A DNA stretch of 64,000 bases from Cyanobacteria bacterium M_surface_10_m1_298 (GTDB lineage Bacteria; Cyanobacteriota; Cyanobacteriia; PCC-6307; Cyanobiaceae): NCBI GenBank assembly GCA_016882485.1, contig VGPT01000001.1:28022-92021 (forward strand). Reading direction: 5' to 3'. A model generated the notes under the pieces. It saw only the letters and a list, made by a program, of their open reading frames with translations. It made no database searches and was not told the DNA's origin. Every line of letters begins with the position of its first letter. The stretch's first letter is position 1. This document shows positions 18,818 to 28,294 of the stretch, in pieces. The position numbers were made by a program, and so were the translations under genes.

Positions 18818-20401
18818 TCAGAGCTGGATGTCCGCAGAGAACGTCGTGCGGGGCTCGCTGGAAAGCCCCAGGGTGAGGGAGCTGTCTTCAGTGCTCTCCA
18901 CGACGTTGTCGCTCAGCTCTGCGGCCTGCTGGGAGCCGAGCTCAGCGATCACATCGGCCACGATCTGCTCGGCCCGCTCCTGCTCATCAGCGCTAAAAGG
19001 CAGAACCGCAGCGTCGGCTGCTTCGTTCTCGAACTCGGGCAAACCGCTCTCCGCTGCCGCGTTCTCCGTGACGAGGTCAGGGGCAGGAGAGGCCTGAATC
19101 GCCGGAGGGGCGGGCATCTGAGGACGCACGATCCGCGGTGCCGGAGCCGTTCCACTGATCTGCTTCATCCAACCGCGGCGGGCCACCTCGTAGAGCACCA
19201 TCGCCGTGGCCACCGAAGCATTCAGGCTCGGGGTGGCACCGCGAAGGGGAATGCGCACCAGCTGATCGCAGTGCTTGCGGGTCAGCATCGAGAGACCGGA
19301 GCCCTCCGAGCCGGTGACGATCACCAGCGGACCATCGAGATCGGCATCGCTGAGGGACACGCTGCCTTCACCGGCCAAACCGATCACCCGATACCCCTCC
19401 TGCTTGAGGGTGTCGAGCGCCCGGTTGAGGTTGACCACCCGCGCCACGGGAAGGTGCTCCAGAGCACCAGCCGCCACCTTGGCGACGGAGCCGGTGAGAC
19501 CTGCGCTGCGGCGCTGCGGCAGCACCAGACCATGGGCGCCCAGGGCCTCGGCACTGCGCACAATCGCCCCGAGGTTGTGGGGATCGGTGATGCCGTCGAG
19601 GGCCATCAGCAAGGGGGGTTCGCCCAGAGCCTTGCAACCGTCAACCAGGGTGCCGAGATCGAGGGTGTCGGCGGCAGCCGCCTGCAAGACGATGCCCTGG
19701 TGCACCGCACCATCGGTCAGTTGACCGAGCCTGGCCCAGGTGACTTCCTCGACCAAAACGCCACCAGCCTTGGCCTCGCGCAGCAACTGCAGGAAACGCG
19801 GTTGAAAGCGCATCTCCGGAGTGCACCAGATGCGGTGAATCGGACGATCACTCTCCAGGGCCGCTTGGGCGGCATGGCGACCCCAGATCAGATCATCCGC
19901 TGGGGAGGCATTGAAACGCTCCGCCTCTCCGGCGGGAACTTCAACCGCGATGGGGCTACGACCCTGGGGGCGCTCGCGACGCTCATCCCGGCGATCATCA
20001 CGCCACTCGTCGCGGCGATCATCACGACGGTCATCGCGGCGCAGCTCACGGCCAGGGGCGCGGTAGGGACTGCGTCCGCCAGATGGGGCCTCGAAGCGAC
20101 GACCCTGGGGCCGCCCCTGGGGGCGGCCGGAGCGACGTTCAGGGCCGCTGGACCCTTCTGGCCGACGCTCAAAGCGCGGACGGCGCTCGCCTGCATCAGG
20201 ACGCTCGCGCCGCTCGCGGCGCTCCTCTCCCTCCGGATTCCATTCACCGCGGGGCCTGAACGGGCGCGCACCGGATCGGGGTGCGGGCCGGCCGCCAGCG
20301 CGGCCGGCAGGCCGGTCGGAGAAACGACCACCAGAGCGCGCTGGTTGGCCGGCACCGGAGCCCTGGCGTTGGTCCTTACGACGATCAAAACGGGGGCTCA
20401 T
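18818..20401 (-). CDS. TrmH-family RNA 2'-O-ribose methyltransferase (RlmB-like) with Arg-rich N-terminal and acidic C-terminal extensions
   Basis: DDLIWGRHAAQAALES..., GITDPHNLGAIVRSAEALGAHGLVLPQRRS, VIVTGSEGSGLSMLTRKHCDQLVRIPLRGATPSLNASVATAMVLYE SPOUT motifs. Confidence 0.93.
   Translation of the reverse strand: MSPRFDRRKDQRQGSGAGQPARSGGRFSDRPAGRAGGRPAPRSGARPFRPRGEWNPEGEERRERRERPDAGERRPRFERRPEGSSGPERRSGRPQGRPQGRRFEAPSGGRSPYRAPGRELRRDDRRDDRRDEWRDDRRDERRERPQGRSPIAVEVPAGEAERFNASPADDLIWGRHAAQAALESDRPIHRIWCTPEMRFQPRFLQLLREAKAGGVLVEEVTWARLGQLTDGAVHQGIVLQAAAADTLDLGTLVDGCKALGEPPLLMALDGITDPHNLGAIVRSAEALGAHGLVLPQRRSAGLTGSVAKVAAGALEHLPVARVVNLNRALDTLKQEGYRVIGLAGEGSVSLSDADLDGPLVIVTGSEGSGLSMLTRKHCDQLVRIPLRGATPSLNASVATAMVLYEVARRGWMKQISGTAPAPRIVRPQMPAPPAIQASPAPDLVTENAAAESGLPEFENEAADAAVLPFSADEQERAEQIVADVIAELGSQQAAELSDNVVESTEDSSLTLGLSSEPRTTFSADIQL
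19979..20045 (-). repeat. Short tandem-like coding repeats (D-D/E-R-R units)
   Basis: Encodes RRDDRRDDRRDEWRDDRRDERRE from related gatgatcgccg/gatgaccgtcg units. Confidence 0.7.
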
Positions 20402-20421
20402 CGGTCTTCAGAAAAGGGTTA

Positions 20422-20886
20422 TCAGTCGGCGTCCTCGAGTTCTGCCAGCAGCTGGGCAAGGCGGCTGGGGTTCTGCAGAAAGAGCCAGCCCACCATTGTC
20501 TCAAATCCCGTCGCCCGCCCATACACACCAGCCTCTCCTCGGCGCGGTCCTCGGCCGGCGCGGTTGCGTCCACGCCGCACCAGCTCCAGCTCCTCTTCCC
20601 GCAGCAGACCACGCTGCTCGAGTCGCTCAAGGGCAGCCGCCTGGGCATCGGCCCTCACATCGGCAACGACCGCACGGTGCAGGTCTGCACTGCGGCCGGG
20701 TTGCCGGCAGCGCCGCAGCCGTTGATGCAGCTCCCAGACGGCATCTCCCAGCCAGGCCAACTGGAGCGGGCCCAGCTCCCCGGGCAATCCCGGGGGCTGA
20801 AGCTGGGCCAACCAGGCCCAAGCCTCAGGCGGCGATGGATCCGAGGGCGGTGTTGAGGTCAGGCTGGAGATGGAGGAACTCCTCAA
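20422..20886 (-). CDS. mrnC: Mini-ribonuclease III-like protein
   Basis: LAWLGDAVWELHQR, RAVVADVRADAQAAALERL, RRGRNRAGRGPRRGEAGVYGRATGFETMVGWLFLQ. Confidence 0.88.
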   Translation of the reverse strand: MRSSSISSLTSTPPSDPSPPEAWAWLAQLQPPGLPGELGPLQLAWLGDAVWELHQRLRRCRQPGRSADLHRAVVADVRADAQAAALERLEQRGLLREEELELVRRGRNRAGRGPRRGEAGVYGRATGFETMVGWLFLQNPSRLAQLLAELEDAD

Positions 20887-21172
20887 GCCTTACCAGTTTC
20901 ACCGTCTGCACCACGCGGGCATTGCCCACCACCAGGAACTGGAGCTTCTGCTCGTTGCAGTGTTTGGCGAACTGCACGAGAGCCCCCAGACCGGAGGAGT
21001 CAATGAAATCGATCTTGCTGAGATCGATCACCAGAGGCTGGGGCGTACTGGTGAGGTGATCGTTGATGAAAGCGAGAAATTGCTTCTCGGAATAGGCGTC
21101 CAGCTGGCCGGTAAAGCTGAACAGCAGACAACCGTCTTGCTGTTCGAAGCCACCGCGCAGGGAGACGGTCAA
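20825..21172 (-). CDS. STAS-domain anti-sigma factor antagonist-like protein
   Basis: LLFSFTGQLDAYSEKQFLAFI..PLVIDLSKIDFIDSSGLGALVQFAKHC: STAS with phosphorylatable Ser region DSSGL. Confidence 0.9.
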   Translation of the reverse strand: MTVSLRGGFEQQDGCLLFSFTGQLDAYSEKQFLAFINDHLTSTPQPLVIDLSKIDFIDSSGLGALVQFAKHCNEQKLQFLVVGNARVVQTVKLVRLEEFLHLQPDLNTALGSIAA

Positions 21173-21284
21173 TCGCTGCAGATCAGTGATGGCTCCTGAC
21201 CTCTGACGTCACGGGCGATCGCAGTGTAGTGACGGTTTCGGCAATGGGCAGGACCGCAACAAAGTGCGATCGATCTCCTGCAGC

Positions 21285-22442
21285 TCAGACGCGGCGCTCG
21301 GCCATCAGAGCGGCGAAACGACCGAAATGGTGATCGGCATCGTGGGGGCCAGGACTGGCTTCCGGGTGGTACTGCACACCGAAGATCGGCCGCTGGCGAT
21401 GGGCGAACGCCGCCACGGTGCGGTCATTGAGATTGAGATGCGTGACCTCCATCTGATCGGCGGGAAGCGTGGTGGCGTCGAGGGCAAAGCCATGGTTCTG
21501 GCTGGTGATCTCCACCACGCCGGTGCTGCCGCAGGGATGGTTCAGGCCGCGATGGCCGTAGCCGAGCTTGAAGGTGCTGCCCCCCAAGGCCAGGCCGAGA
21601 ATCTGGTGACCGAGGCAAATGCCGAAGAGGGGCAGCTGCTCCTGATTGACCAGGCCCTTGGCCAGGGCAATCCCACTGCTGACCGCGGCTGGATCCCCGG
21701 GACCATTGGAGAGGAACACCCCCTCTGGATCGAGGGCCAGAACCTGCTCGAGCGTGGCATCGGCCGGGAGCACAGTGACGGCACAACCGTGGGCCACAAG
21801 CCGCTCAAGGATGGCGCGCTTGATGCCGAAATCGATCGCCACGACGCGATAGGGAGCGGATGGGTTGTTCTGAAGCCTCTGGTCGAAGCCGGCAGGGCAG
21901 AGCTTGTCCCAGGTGTAGGGGGTCTCAGTGCTAACGGTCTGGGCCAGGTTGAGCCCAGCCATCGAGGGCATGGCTCGCACCTGCTCCAGGAGCTGCTGGG
22001 GGGAGGTGCCATCGGTGCTGATCGCTCCGTTGATGGCCCCTCCGTCACGCAGGTGGCGAACCAACGAGCGGGTATCCACCCCAGAGATCCCCACCACGTT
22101 GTGGCTCTGGAGCCACGACTCCAGTGTGGCTTCCATGCGCCAATTGCTGGCAACGGGCGCCAGCTGCCGTGCAATCACCCCGCGCACGTGGGGAGCATCG
22201 GCCTCCTGATCGGCCGCGTTGATGCCGGTGTTGCCCAGTTCCGGATAAGTGAAGGTGACCAACTGCCCCGCGTAGCTGGGATCGGTCATCACCTCCTGAT
22301 AACCGGTCATGCCGGTGTTAAACACCACTTCACCCAGGGCGGTGCCCTTGGCGCCAAACGCTTCTCCCCGCAGCACAAGGCCATCGGCCAGCACCAGAAC
22401 TGCGGCGGTCGGGATGGAGGCAGTCGTCATGGCCGCCATCAT
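21285..22442 (-). CDS. carA: Carbamoyl-phosphate synthase small subunit
   Basis: [70 protein letters not shown]. Confidence 0.97.
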   Translation of the reverse strand: MMAAMTTASIPTAAVLVLADGLVLRGEAFGAKGTALGEVVFNTGMTGYQEVMTDPSYAGQLVTFTYPELGNTGINAADQEADAPHVRGVIARQLAPVASNWRMEATLESWLQSHNVVGISGVDTRSLVRHLRDGGAINGAISTDGTSPQQLLEQVRAMPSMAGLNLAQTVSTETPYTWDKLCPAGFDQRLQNNPSAPYRVVAIDFGIKRAILERLVAHGCAVTVLPADATLEQVLALDPEGVFLSNGPGDPAAVSSGIALAKGLVNQEQLPLFGICLGHQILGLALGGSTFKLGYGHRGLNHPCGSTGVVEITSQNHGFALDATTLPADQMEVTHLNLNDRTVAAFAHRQRPIFGVQYHPEASPGPHDADHHFGRFAALMAERRV

Positions 22443-22456
22443 CCCGTAAGGGGTGC

Positions 22457-23485
22457 CTAGGGAAGGGCCGCGCGCAGGGTCTCCAGTCGCTCCCAGGCCG
22501 CTCCCGTCTCGAGCGCCTGCAGCGCCATCGGCAGGGCACTCTCCACCGAGTCACTCAGCCCTGCCGCCCAGATCACCAAAGCGGTGTTCAAGGCCACAAC
22601 ATCGCGCTGAGCGGCGGTGCCGCGACCCCGCAGTACTGCTTCAAGGATGCTGGCGTTGGTCTGGAGGTCACCCCCCACCAGGGCCTCCAGCGGGGCCAAC
22701 TCCAGCCCAAGGGCCGATGGCTCGAGCCGCTGGCGGCTCACCTCTCCATCGCAGATCAGGCGCAGTTCACTGGCGCCCGACAAAGAGGCCTCATCGAGAC
22801 CTCCATCCCCGAAGACCACCACCCCGCGGCGAAGACCCAGGCGACAGAGCGCCTCCCCCATGGGATCCAGCAGATCGGCCGCTCCCACCCCTAACACCTG
22901 GAAATCAGGCTGAAGCGGGTTGACCAGCGGACCCAACAAGTTGAACACCGTGCGAATCCCCAGGGACCGCCGCAGGGGCGCAAGCCCCACCAGGGCCGGA
23001 TGCCAGCCCGGTGCGAAGAGAAACGTGACTCCGGTCTGCGGCAGAACACCCACCACGGCAGCAGCGGGAGCCTGCAGGTTCAACCCCACGGCCTCCAACA
23101 CATCGGCGGATCCAACCTTGCCGCTGGCGCTGCGGTTGCCATGCTTCGCCACATGGGCTCCACAGGCGGCGGCGGTGAAGGCCACGGCCGTGGAGATGTT
23201 GAAGGTGTTGGCCCCATCACCTCCGGTGCCACAGGTATCCACCAGGGGCAGATCCGGCCTCGGGCAGGGCAGTGGAGCCGCAACCCGCAGCACCCCGGCC
23301 ATCGCCGCCAGCTCCTCACCATTGAGTCCCTTGGCACGCAGCGCTGCCAGCAGGGCTCCGGTAAGAACGGGCTCAATCTGCTCGGAGAGCCAACCCTCCA
23401 TCAGGGCTGTGGCCTGGGGGCCATCAAGGGAGTCTCCCCGCAGCAACTGCTCCAACAGGGAAGACCAGGGGGACGAGGCAGCCAT
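22457..23485 (-). CDS. trpD: Anthranilate phosphoribosyltransferase
   Basis: [53 protein letters not shown]-type signature. Confidence 0.97.
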   Translation of the reverse strand: MAASSPWSSLLEQLLRGDSLDGPQATALMEGWLSEQIEPVLTGALLAALRAKGLNGEELAAMAGVLRVAAPLPCPRPDLPLVDTCGTGGDGANTFNISTAVAFTAAACGAHVAKHGNRSASGKVGSADVLEAVGLNLQAPAAAVVGVLPQTGVTFLFAPGWHPALVGLAPLRRSLGIRTVFNLLGPLVNPLQPDFQVLGVGAADLLDPMGEALCRLGLRRGVVVFGDGGLDEASLSGASELRLICDGEVSRQRLEPSALGLELAPLEALVGGDLQTNASILEAVLRGRGTAAQRDVVALNTALVIWAAGLSDSVESALPMALQALETGAAWERLETLRAALP

Positions 23486-23533
23486 GGAGAAGAAACAGTG
23501 CTGGGAAGGAACAGCTGATGGCGTAGAGGGAGA

Positions 23534-23848
23534 TCAGGGCGTGTCCTGATCGGCTGTATCGAAGCCCGAGCCCACGGCCTGATCAGCCACCTCAGCGCCG
23601 GGTCGGAAACCTGCGGACCAGATGCTGCGACAACGCTGGTTCAACTGGTCCTGGCTCAGACCCCAGAGACGCAGGGTCTTGCCTAGATCGTCCTGAAGAT
23701 CCATAGCACCCGGGAAGCCCGTGTAACGCATCAACAGGCGTCCAATCTCCACCAGATCCGCGTCGGTGGGCAGCTCAGTGGCCAGAAGCCGATCCACCAG
23801 TTCCCGATCGGTGGCGTAAAGGGGATGGACCTGCTGATCCTCAGCCAT
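23534..23848 (-). CDS. DUF3288-type protein
   Basis: MAEDQQVHPLYATDRELVDRLLATE...RLLMRYTGFPGAMDLQDDLGKTLRLWGLS resembles DUF3288. Confidence 0.7.
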   Translation of the reverse strand: MAEDQQVHPLYATDRELVDRLLATELPTDADLVEIGRLLMRYTGFPGAMDLQDDLGKTLRLWGLSQDQLNQRCRSIWSAGFRPGAEVADQAVGSGFDTADQDTP

Positions 23849-23943
23849 GGGAGCTGACATGCACTGGCAACAGGCTCCCATCTTCAAGGCAGAAACGGGG
23901 CATCGTGACCACTGCCTAGGTTGGCGAGACCTTGCATTGATTC

Positions 23944-25704
23944 ATGGCGGCCATCCGCTTCGGCCTGATCCAGCGCTACCTGCGTCCTTACCGCCGCACG
24001 GTGCTGCTTGGGATTGCCGCTCTGGTGGTCGTCAACCTGTTGAGCGTCACCATCCCCCTGATGGTTCGAGGGGTGATCGATGACCTCCAGGACGGCTTCA
24101 CCTATCAAGATGTGATCCGGCAGGCGGCCATCATCGTGGCCCTAGCCACGGCGATGGGAGCTGTGCGCCTGGTGTCACGGATGCTGGTCTTCGGGGTCGG
24201 CCGCCAGGTCGAGGCCAACCTCAAGCAGCAGATTTTTGACCAGATGCTCCGCCAGGAGCCTGGCTGGGTGCAGAGCACCGGCAGCGGAGAGGTGATCAGC
24301 CGAGCCACCAGCGACGTGGAGAACGTGCGAAGGCTGCTGGGATTCGCCGTCCTGAGCCTGACCAACACCGCTCTGGCCTATGCACTCACCCTGCCGGCGA
24401 TGCTGGCAATCGATCCTTTGCTGAGCCTCGCCGCCGTTGGCCTGTATCCGCTGATGCTGGTCACCGTGAGGCTGTTTGGCGGTCGGATGATGCGCCAGCA
24501 ACGTCGCCAACAGGAGGCCCTGGCCCAACTGAGCGATCTGATCCAGGAGGACCTCTCCGGCATCAGCGCCATCAAGATCTACGGGCAGGAACGCACGGAG
24601 CGCACTGCGTTCGAGAGCAGAAATCGGCGTTACCGCGATGACGCCCTGCAGCTGGCGCGAACCCGCAGCACGCTGTTCCCTCTGCTGGAGGGGATCTCCT
24701 CCATCAGCCTGCTGCTGTTGCTGGCCCTTGGCAGTGGTCAGCTGGCCAACGGGCGGCTTTCCATCGGGGATCTGGTGGCCCTGATCCTCTATGTGGAGCG
24801 CCTGGTGTTCCCCACCGCCCTGCTGGGCTTCACGTTGAACACCTTTCAGACCGGTCAGGTGAGTCTGGAGAGGGTGGAAGACCTCCTGCGCCGCCAGCCT
24901 CTGATCCAGTCACCCCCGCAGCCCCAATCGGTTCCAAAGCGCCAAGGAAGCCGCGCGGCCTCTGTGGAAGCCCGCAACCTCTGCCTGCGCTATCCCGACG
25001 CTGAACGCAACACCCTGGAGGGGGTGAGCTTCCAGCTCAAGCCGGGAGAACTGGTGGCCCTAGTGGGTCCTGTCGGCTGCGGCAAGACCAGCCTGGCCCG
25101 GGCCCTGGGACGGATGGTTCCGGTGCCTGAAGGGCAACTCTTCCTCGATGGCGTTGATGTCACCAAGCTGGAACTCTCCGATCTGCGGCAGCAGGTGGCT
25201 CTGGTGCCCCAGGAGGGTTACCTCTTCACCGCAACCCTGGCTGACAACCTCCGCTACGGCGAACCGGAGGCCAGTCAGGAGCGAGTCGAGAACGCCGCTC
25301 AGCAAGCGCGGTTGGCCAGTGACGTGCGGGGATTCCCCGATGGATACAGCACCCTGGTGGGAGAGCGGGGGATCACCCTGAGCGGCGGGCAGCGCCAGCG
25401 CACAGCCCTGGGTCGAGCCCTTCTGGTGGAGGCCCCCCTGCTGGTGCTCGACGATGCCCTAGCCAGCGTGGACAACAACACCGCCGCCGACATCCTCCGC
25501 TCGATCCGAGGTCAGCAGGACCGCACGATTTTGATGATCAGCCACCAACTCTCCGCCGCCGCCGCCTGCGACCGGATCCTGGTGCTCGATGAGGGCCGCC
25601 TGGTGCAGCAGGGCCATCACAGTGAACTGGTGCAACAGAGCGGCACCTACCGCAGGCTCTGGGAGCGGGAACAGGCGGAGGAGCAGCTGCGGCGGGCCGC
25701 CTGA
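23944..25704 (+). CDS. ABC transporter, fused permease/ATP-binding protein
   Basis: Six-TM exporter domain plus LVGPVGCGKTSL Walker A, LSGGQRQRTALGRAL signature, LLVLDDALASVD Walker B. Confidence 0.95.
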   Translation: MAAIRFGLIQRYLRPYRRTVLLGIAALVVVNLLSVTIPLMVRGVIDDLQDGFTYQDVIRQAAIIVALATAMGAVRLVSRMLVFGVGRQVEANLKQQIFDQMLRQEPGWVQSTGSGEVISRATSDVENVRRLLGFAVLSLTNTALAYALTLPAMLAIDPLLSLAAVGLYPLMLVTVRLFGGRMMRQQRRQQEALAQLSDLIQEDLSGISAIKIYGQERTERTAFESRNRRYRDDALQLARTRSTLFPLLEGISSISLLLLLALGSGQLANGRLSIGDLVALILYVERLVFPTALLGFTLNTFQTGQVSLERVEDLLRRQPLIQSPPQPQSVPKRQGSRAASVEARNLCLRYPDAERNTLEGVSFQLKPGELVALVGPVGCGKTSLARALGRMVPVPEGQLFLDGVDVTKLELSDLRQQVALVPQEGYLFTATLADNLRYGEPEASQERVENAAQQARLASDVRGFPDGYSTLVGERGITLSGGQRQRTALGRALLVEAPLLVLDDALASVDNNTAADILRSIRGQQDRTILMISHQLSAAAACDRILVLDEGRLVQQGHHSELVQQSGTYRRLWEREQAEEQLRRAA

Positions 25705-25781
25705 GGTCAACGTTCTGATAAGGAGCCAGACAACTCCGCCACCCGTGGCTTAGCTGACAGAACTGCTGCCCAGGGCCACCC

Positions 25782-26045
25782 ATGCTGAACGGCACGACCT
25801 ATCGCCTTCGCTGCACCCTCACCTTCGGTGACATCTATGGCCAGATCCTGATTTGGATGGCCGTGATTTTTGTCAGCCTGGCCGCAGGTCTGGCGCTGAT
25901 GGGCACCAGCAAACCACTGGTGGCACTGCTGGGGGTCGGCTTGATCCTGGTGCTCTCGCTGCCGTTTTTGCTCTTCGCCTTCACCACCACCCTCCTCAAT
26001 CACATTGCCCTGGATCCCTCCGCTGGACAGGGGCCCACTGCCTAG
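25782..26045 (+). CDS. Hypothetical membrane protein
   Basis: 87 aa with two hydrophobic segments. Confidence 0.55.
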   Translation: MLNGTTYRLRCTLTFGDIYGQILIWMAVIFVSLAAGLALMGTSKPLVALLGVGLILVLSLPFLLFAFTTTLLNHIALDPSAGQGPTA

Positions 26046-26069
26046 GCTCCAGCGAGTTAAAGGCTTCTG

Positions 26070-26828
26070 GTGTTCGGACTGTTTCAGGGCATGACTGGCT
26101 CCAAATCCACCCTGGTGTCACCTGAGGCGGCTCTACCGGGGCGCTCCACACCGATCCGCACCGCAGAACGGCATGCGGTGCTCGGCACCGCCCTCAAAGC
26201 ACCGCTGAGCACCAGCCAGCAGGAAGCTCTCTTCGGCTGCGGCTGCTTCTGGGGTGCGGAGAAAGGATTCTGGAGACTCCCCGGGGTGATCACCACCGCC
26301 GTGGGCTACGCGGGCGGATTCACCCCGAACCCCAGTTATGAGGAAGTCTGCTCCGGCCGCACCGGCCACACCGAAGTGGTGCGGGTGGTCTGGGATCGCA
26401 ATGCCATCGATTTCAGCGACCTGCTGAAGCTCTTCTGGGAATGCCACAACCCCACCCAGGGCATGGCTCAAGGCAATGACACCGGCACCCAATACCGCTC
26501 CGCGATTTACGTCAATGACGCCGACCTGCTCGAGCGCGCCATCGCCTCAAGAGATCGCTACCAAACGCTGCTGAATGCTGCAGGTGGTGGAGCCATCACC
26601 ACGGAGATCGGCGATCGGCAGTCGTTCTTCTTCGCCGAGGACTACCACCAGCAATATCTGGCGCGGCCCGGGAGCCGCCCTTACTGCTCGGCACAACCCC
26701 AGGGCGTTCTGCTCGATGAGCAATGGGAAGGCTGTTCCTTCAAGCTTCCGAGCCATGTGTGGTCGCATTACGACTGGAGCATCAGCCACTGCGTGCTGCG
26801 CGGGGACAACAGTCCGATTGCCCTCTGA
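26070..26828 (+). CDS. msrA: Peptide-methionine (S)-S-oxide reductase
   Basis: ALFGCGCFWGAEKGFWRLPGVITTAVGYAGGFTPNPSYEEVCSGRTGHTEVVRV, QGNDTGTQYRSAIYV. Confidence 0.95.
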   Translation: MFGLFQGMTGSKSTLVSPEAALPGRSTPIRTAERHAVLGTALKAPLSTSQQEALFGCGCFWGAEKGFWRLPGVITTAVGYAGGFTPNPSYEEVCSGRTGHTEVVRVVWDRNAIDFSDLLKLFWECHNPTQGMAQGNDTGTQYRSAIYVNDADLLERAIASRDRYQTLLNAAGGGAITTEIGDRQSFFFAEDYHQQYLARPGSRPYCSAQPQGVLLDEQWEGCSFKLPSHVWSHYDWSISHCVLRGDNSPIAL

Positions 26829-26866
26829 GGGTCGCGCTGTGAGCCGTCATCTGTGATCATCCCGTC

Positions 26867-27163
26867 GTGATCCACCTTCTTGCCCTGGTACTGGCGCAGG
26901 CGATGCAGTCACCCTGGTGGGAGGACTACGCCATCAAGGACAGATATCTCTGCAACGACAAGGGCACACTCCTGCTGGAGCGCAATCAGTCCCAGGCTTC
27001 CTTGATCACTGGTCGCTTCCGGCGCACGTTCTTCCGCCAGAACACCAGCGAGCCAGATCTTCGCTACTCCAGTGATGGCATGGATCTGATCCTCCGGGGT
27101 GATGAGCTCACCCTGGAGCAACTGCCAATGCGGATGCAATGTCAACGGGTTGATCAGGTCTGA
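26867..27163 (+). CDS. Hypothetical protein
   Basis: 98 aa; 3' end overlaps next ATG (TGATG). Confidence 0.5.
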   Translation: MIHLLALVLAQAMQSPWWEDYAIKDRYLCNDKGTLLLERNQSQASLITGRFRRTFFRQNTSEPDLRYSSDGMDLILRGDELTLEQLPMRMQCQRVDQV

Positions 27164-27354
27164 TGAATCCTCTTCCCGATCGCACGGTGATCGTTGGCAT
27201 CCTCGCCACCGTGGGCTTGGTCTTTGCTGTGGTGTTCTGGTTTGTGCGCCTGGCACCGTCTGTCGAGCCCCCGATGCTCTGGAAGGAGCAGCCAACCCTG
27301 GAGGCCCCTGGCAAGGCGCCAACGAGCCTCAGCAAACCTGGCTCTCTGATCTGA
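27163..27354 (+). CDS. Small membrane-anchored hypothetical protein
   Basis: 63 aa, one TM (VIVGILATVGLVFAVVFWFV), starts on TGATG overlap with the upstream ORF. Confidence 0.5.
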   Translation: MNPLPDRTVIVGILATVGLVFAVVFWFVRLAPSVEPPMLWKEQPTLEAPGKAPTSLSKPGSLI

Positions 27355-27366
27355 GGGGCAACATCG

Positions 27367-27783
27367 GTGAGGGGACCCCTTGGGAGCGAGCGCCAGGTGC
27401 GGAACAATGGCCAGGACCAGGCCGAACTCAGGAGCGCCATCGCCAACGAGGATCCCACTGAAACGCATCGCCAGCTCCATCCGCTGCCGCGCGGGCTGGT
27501 GGAGCTCTACGGACTGCTGGCGGTGCTGTTTGTGCTGGTGCCCGAATGGATGGCCGATGGAGCGCTGGCGGGCTTCCGCTCAGGTCGCCGTGGCAGTGAC
27601 TTGCCGATGACGACGATGGCCTGGCAGCGGGTCCCGGAACTGCGCCTGGCCTCGATGAATCTGCGGGAGCTTCGCTCCCTCGCGTCCGAGCTGCATCTGT
27701 GGGGATATGGCGGTCTGAACCGGGATCAACTGAGCCGCCGCCTGCTGCGCAGAATCAAGGCGAAACGGGGCAAAGCGCTGTGA
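27367..27783 (+). CDS. Hypothetical protein with SAP/Rho-N-like C-terminus
   Basis: C-terminus LRLASMNLRELRSLASELHLWGYGGLNRDQLSRRLLRRIKAKRG resembles a SAP-type helix-extended-helix; GTG start. Confidence 0.5.
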   Translation: MRGPLGSERQVRNNGQDQAELRSAIANEDPTETHRQLHPLPRGLVELYGLLAVLFVLVPEWMADGALAGFRSGRRGSDLPMTTMAWQRVPELRLASMNLRELRSLASELHLWGYGGLNRDQLSRRLLRRIKAKRGKAL

Positions 27784-27798
27784 TAGCTTCTATCTCGC

Positions 27799-27872
27799 CG
27801 GGGCGTAGCGCAGCTTGGTAGCGCACCACTTTGGGGTAGTGGGGGTCGTGGGTTCAAATCCCGCCGCTCCGA
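27799..27872 (+). tRNA. tRNA-Pro (anticodon GGG)
   Basis: Cloverleaf: acceptor CGGGGCG/CGCTCCG, D-stem GCGC/GCGC, anticodon stem CCACT/AGTGG with loop TTGGGGT, TPsiC GTGGG-TTCAAAT-CCCGC; no encoded CCA. Confidence 0.95.
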
Positions 27873-27898
27873 TTTCTTGATCCGGCATCAACCCTTCC

Positions 27899-27922
27899 AC
27901 CACCCACCCGGGTGGTTTTTTT
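27899..27922 (+). terminator. Rho-independent terminator after tRNA-Pro
   Basis: ACCACCC-ACCC-GGGTGGT followed by a T-run. Confidence 0.85.
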
Positions 27923-27957
27923 ATGGCTGAAGCGAAGGGCTTCTCACTCCTCTGGGT

Positions 27958-28206
27958 TCACTCCAAGCGGGTGTGCACCCGGTAGCGCTCCAACCAGCGG
28001 TTCACCCGACCTCGCAGGGATGGAGGAACTTCTTCGAGGAGCTGAGACAACTCCAGGGCCGCCAGGCGCTTGAGATCTCTAACGTCCACATGCCAGAGGG
28101 CTTCCGCCTCCCGAATCAAACGCGCCCAGGTGCGGGTGTTCTGCCAGCGCTGCACTTTGCTGGTGGCGCAGGGCCGATACGGCCTGCCCCTCGCGTTCGG
28201 TGCCAT
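27958..28206 (-). CDS. Conserved hypothetical protein
   Basis: 82 aa; helical, WARLIREAEALWHVDVRDLKRLAALELSQLLEEVP; convergent with the tRNA. Confidence 0.45.
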   Translation of the reverse strand: MAPNARGRPYRPCATSKVQRWQNTRTWARLIREAEALWHVDVRDLKRLAALELSQLLEEVPPSLRGRVNRWLERYRVHTRLE

Positions 28207-28294
28207 GACATGGGCCTGACGGCATCCTCACCATGGGAAAGCCGCTCAGACAATGGTGCAAATGGAAGGTTCCGCTTCCTGTTGCTGAAGCAAA

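Noticed and set aside
19979-20045. Possible CRISPR-like or intergenic tandem repeat
   Set aside because: Units are short, imperfect and in frame, encoding DDRR-type peptide repeats in the TrmH N-terminus; no spacers.
18779-20725. 648-aa plus-strand ORF opposite the TrmH gene
   Set aside because: Antisense shadow of a GC-rich, Arg-rich coding sequence; composition is low-complexity and matches no family, while the minus strand has clear SPOUT motifs.
21264-22460. 398-aa plus-strand ORF opposite carA
   Set aside because: Antisense to carA, no family match, His/Gly-rich shadow composition.
27799-27922. Possible genomic-island attachment site at tRNA-Pro
   Set aside because: No second copy of the tRNA 3' end, no integrase and no mobile genes noticed in the window.
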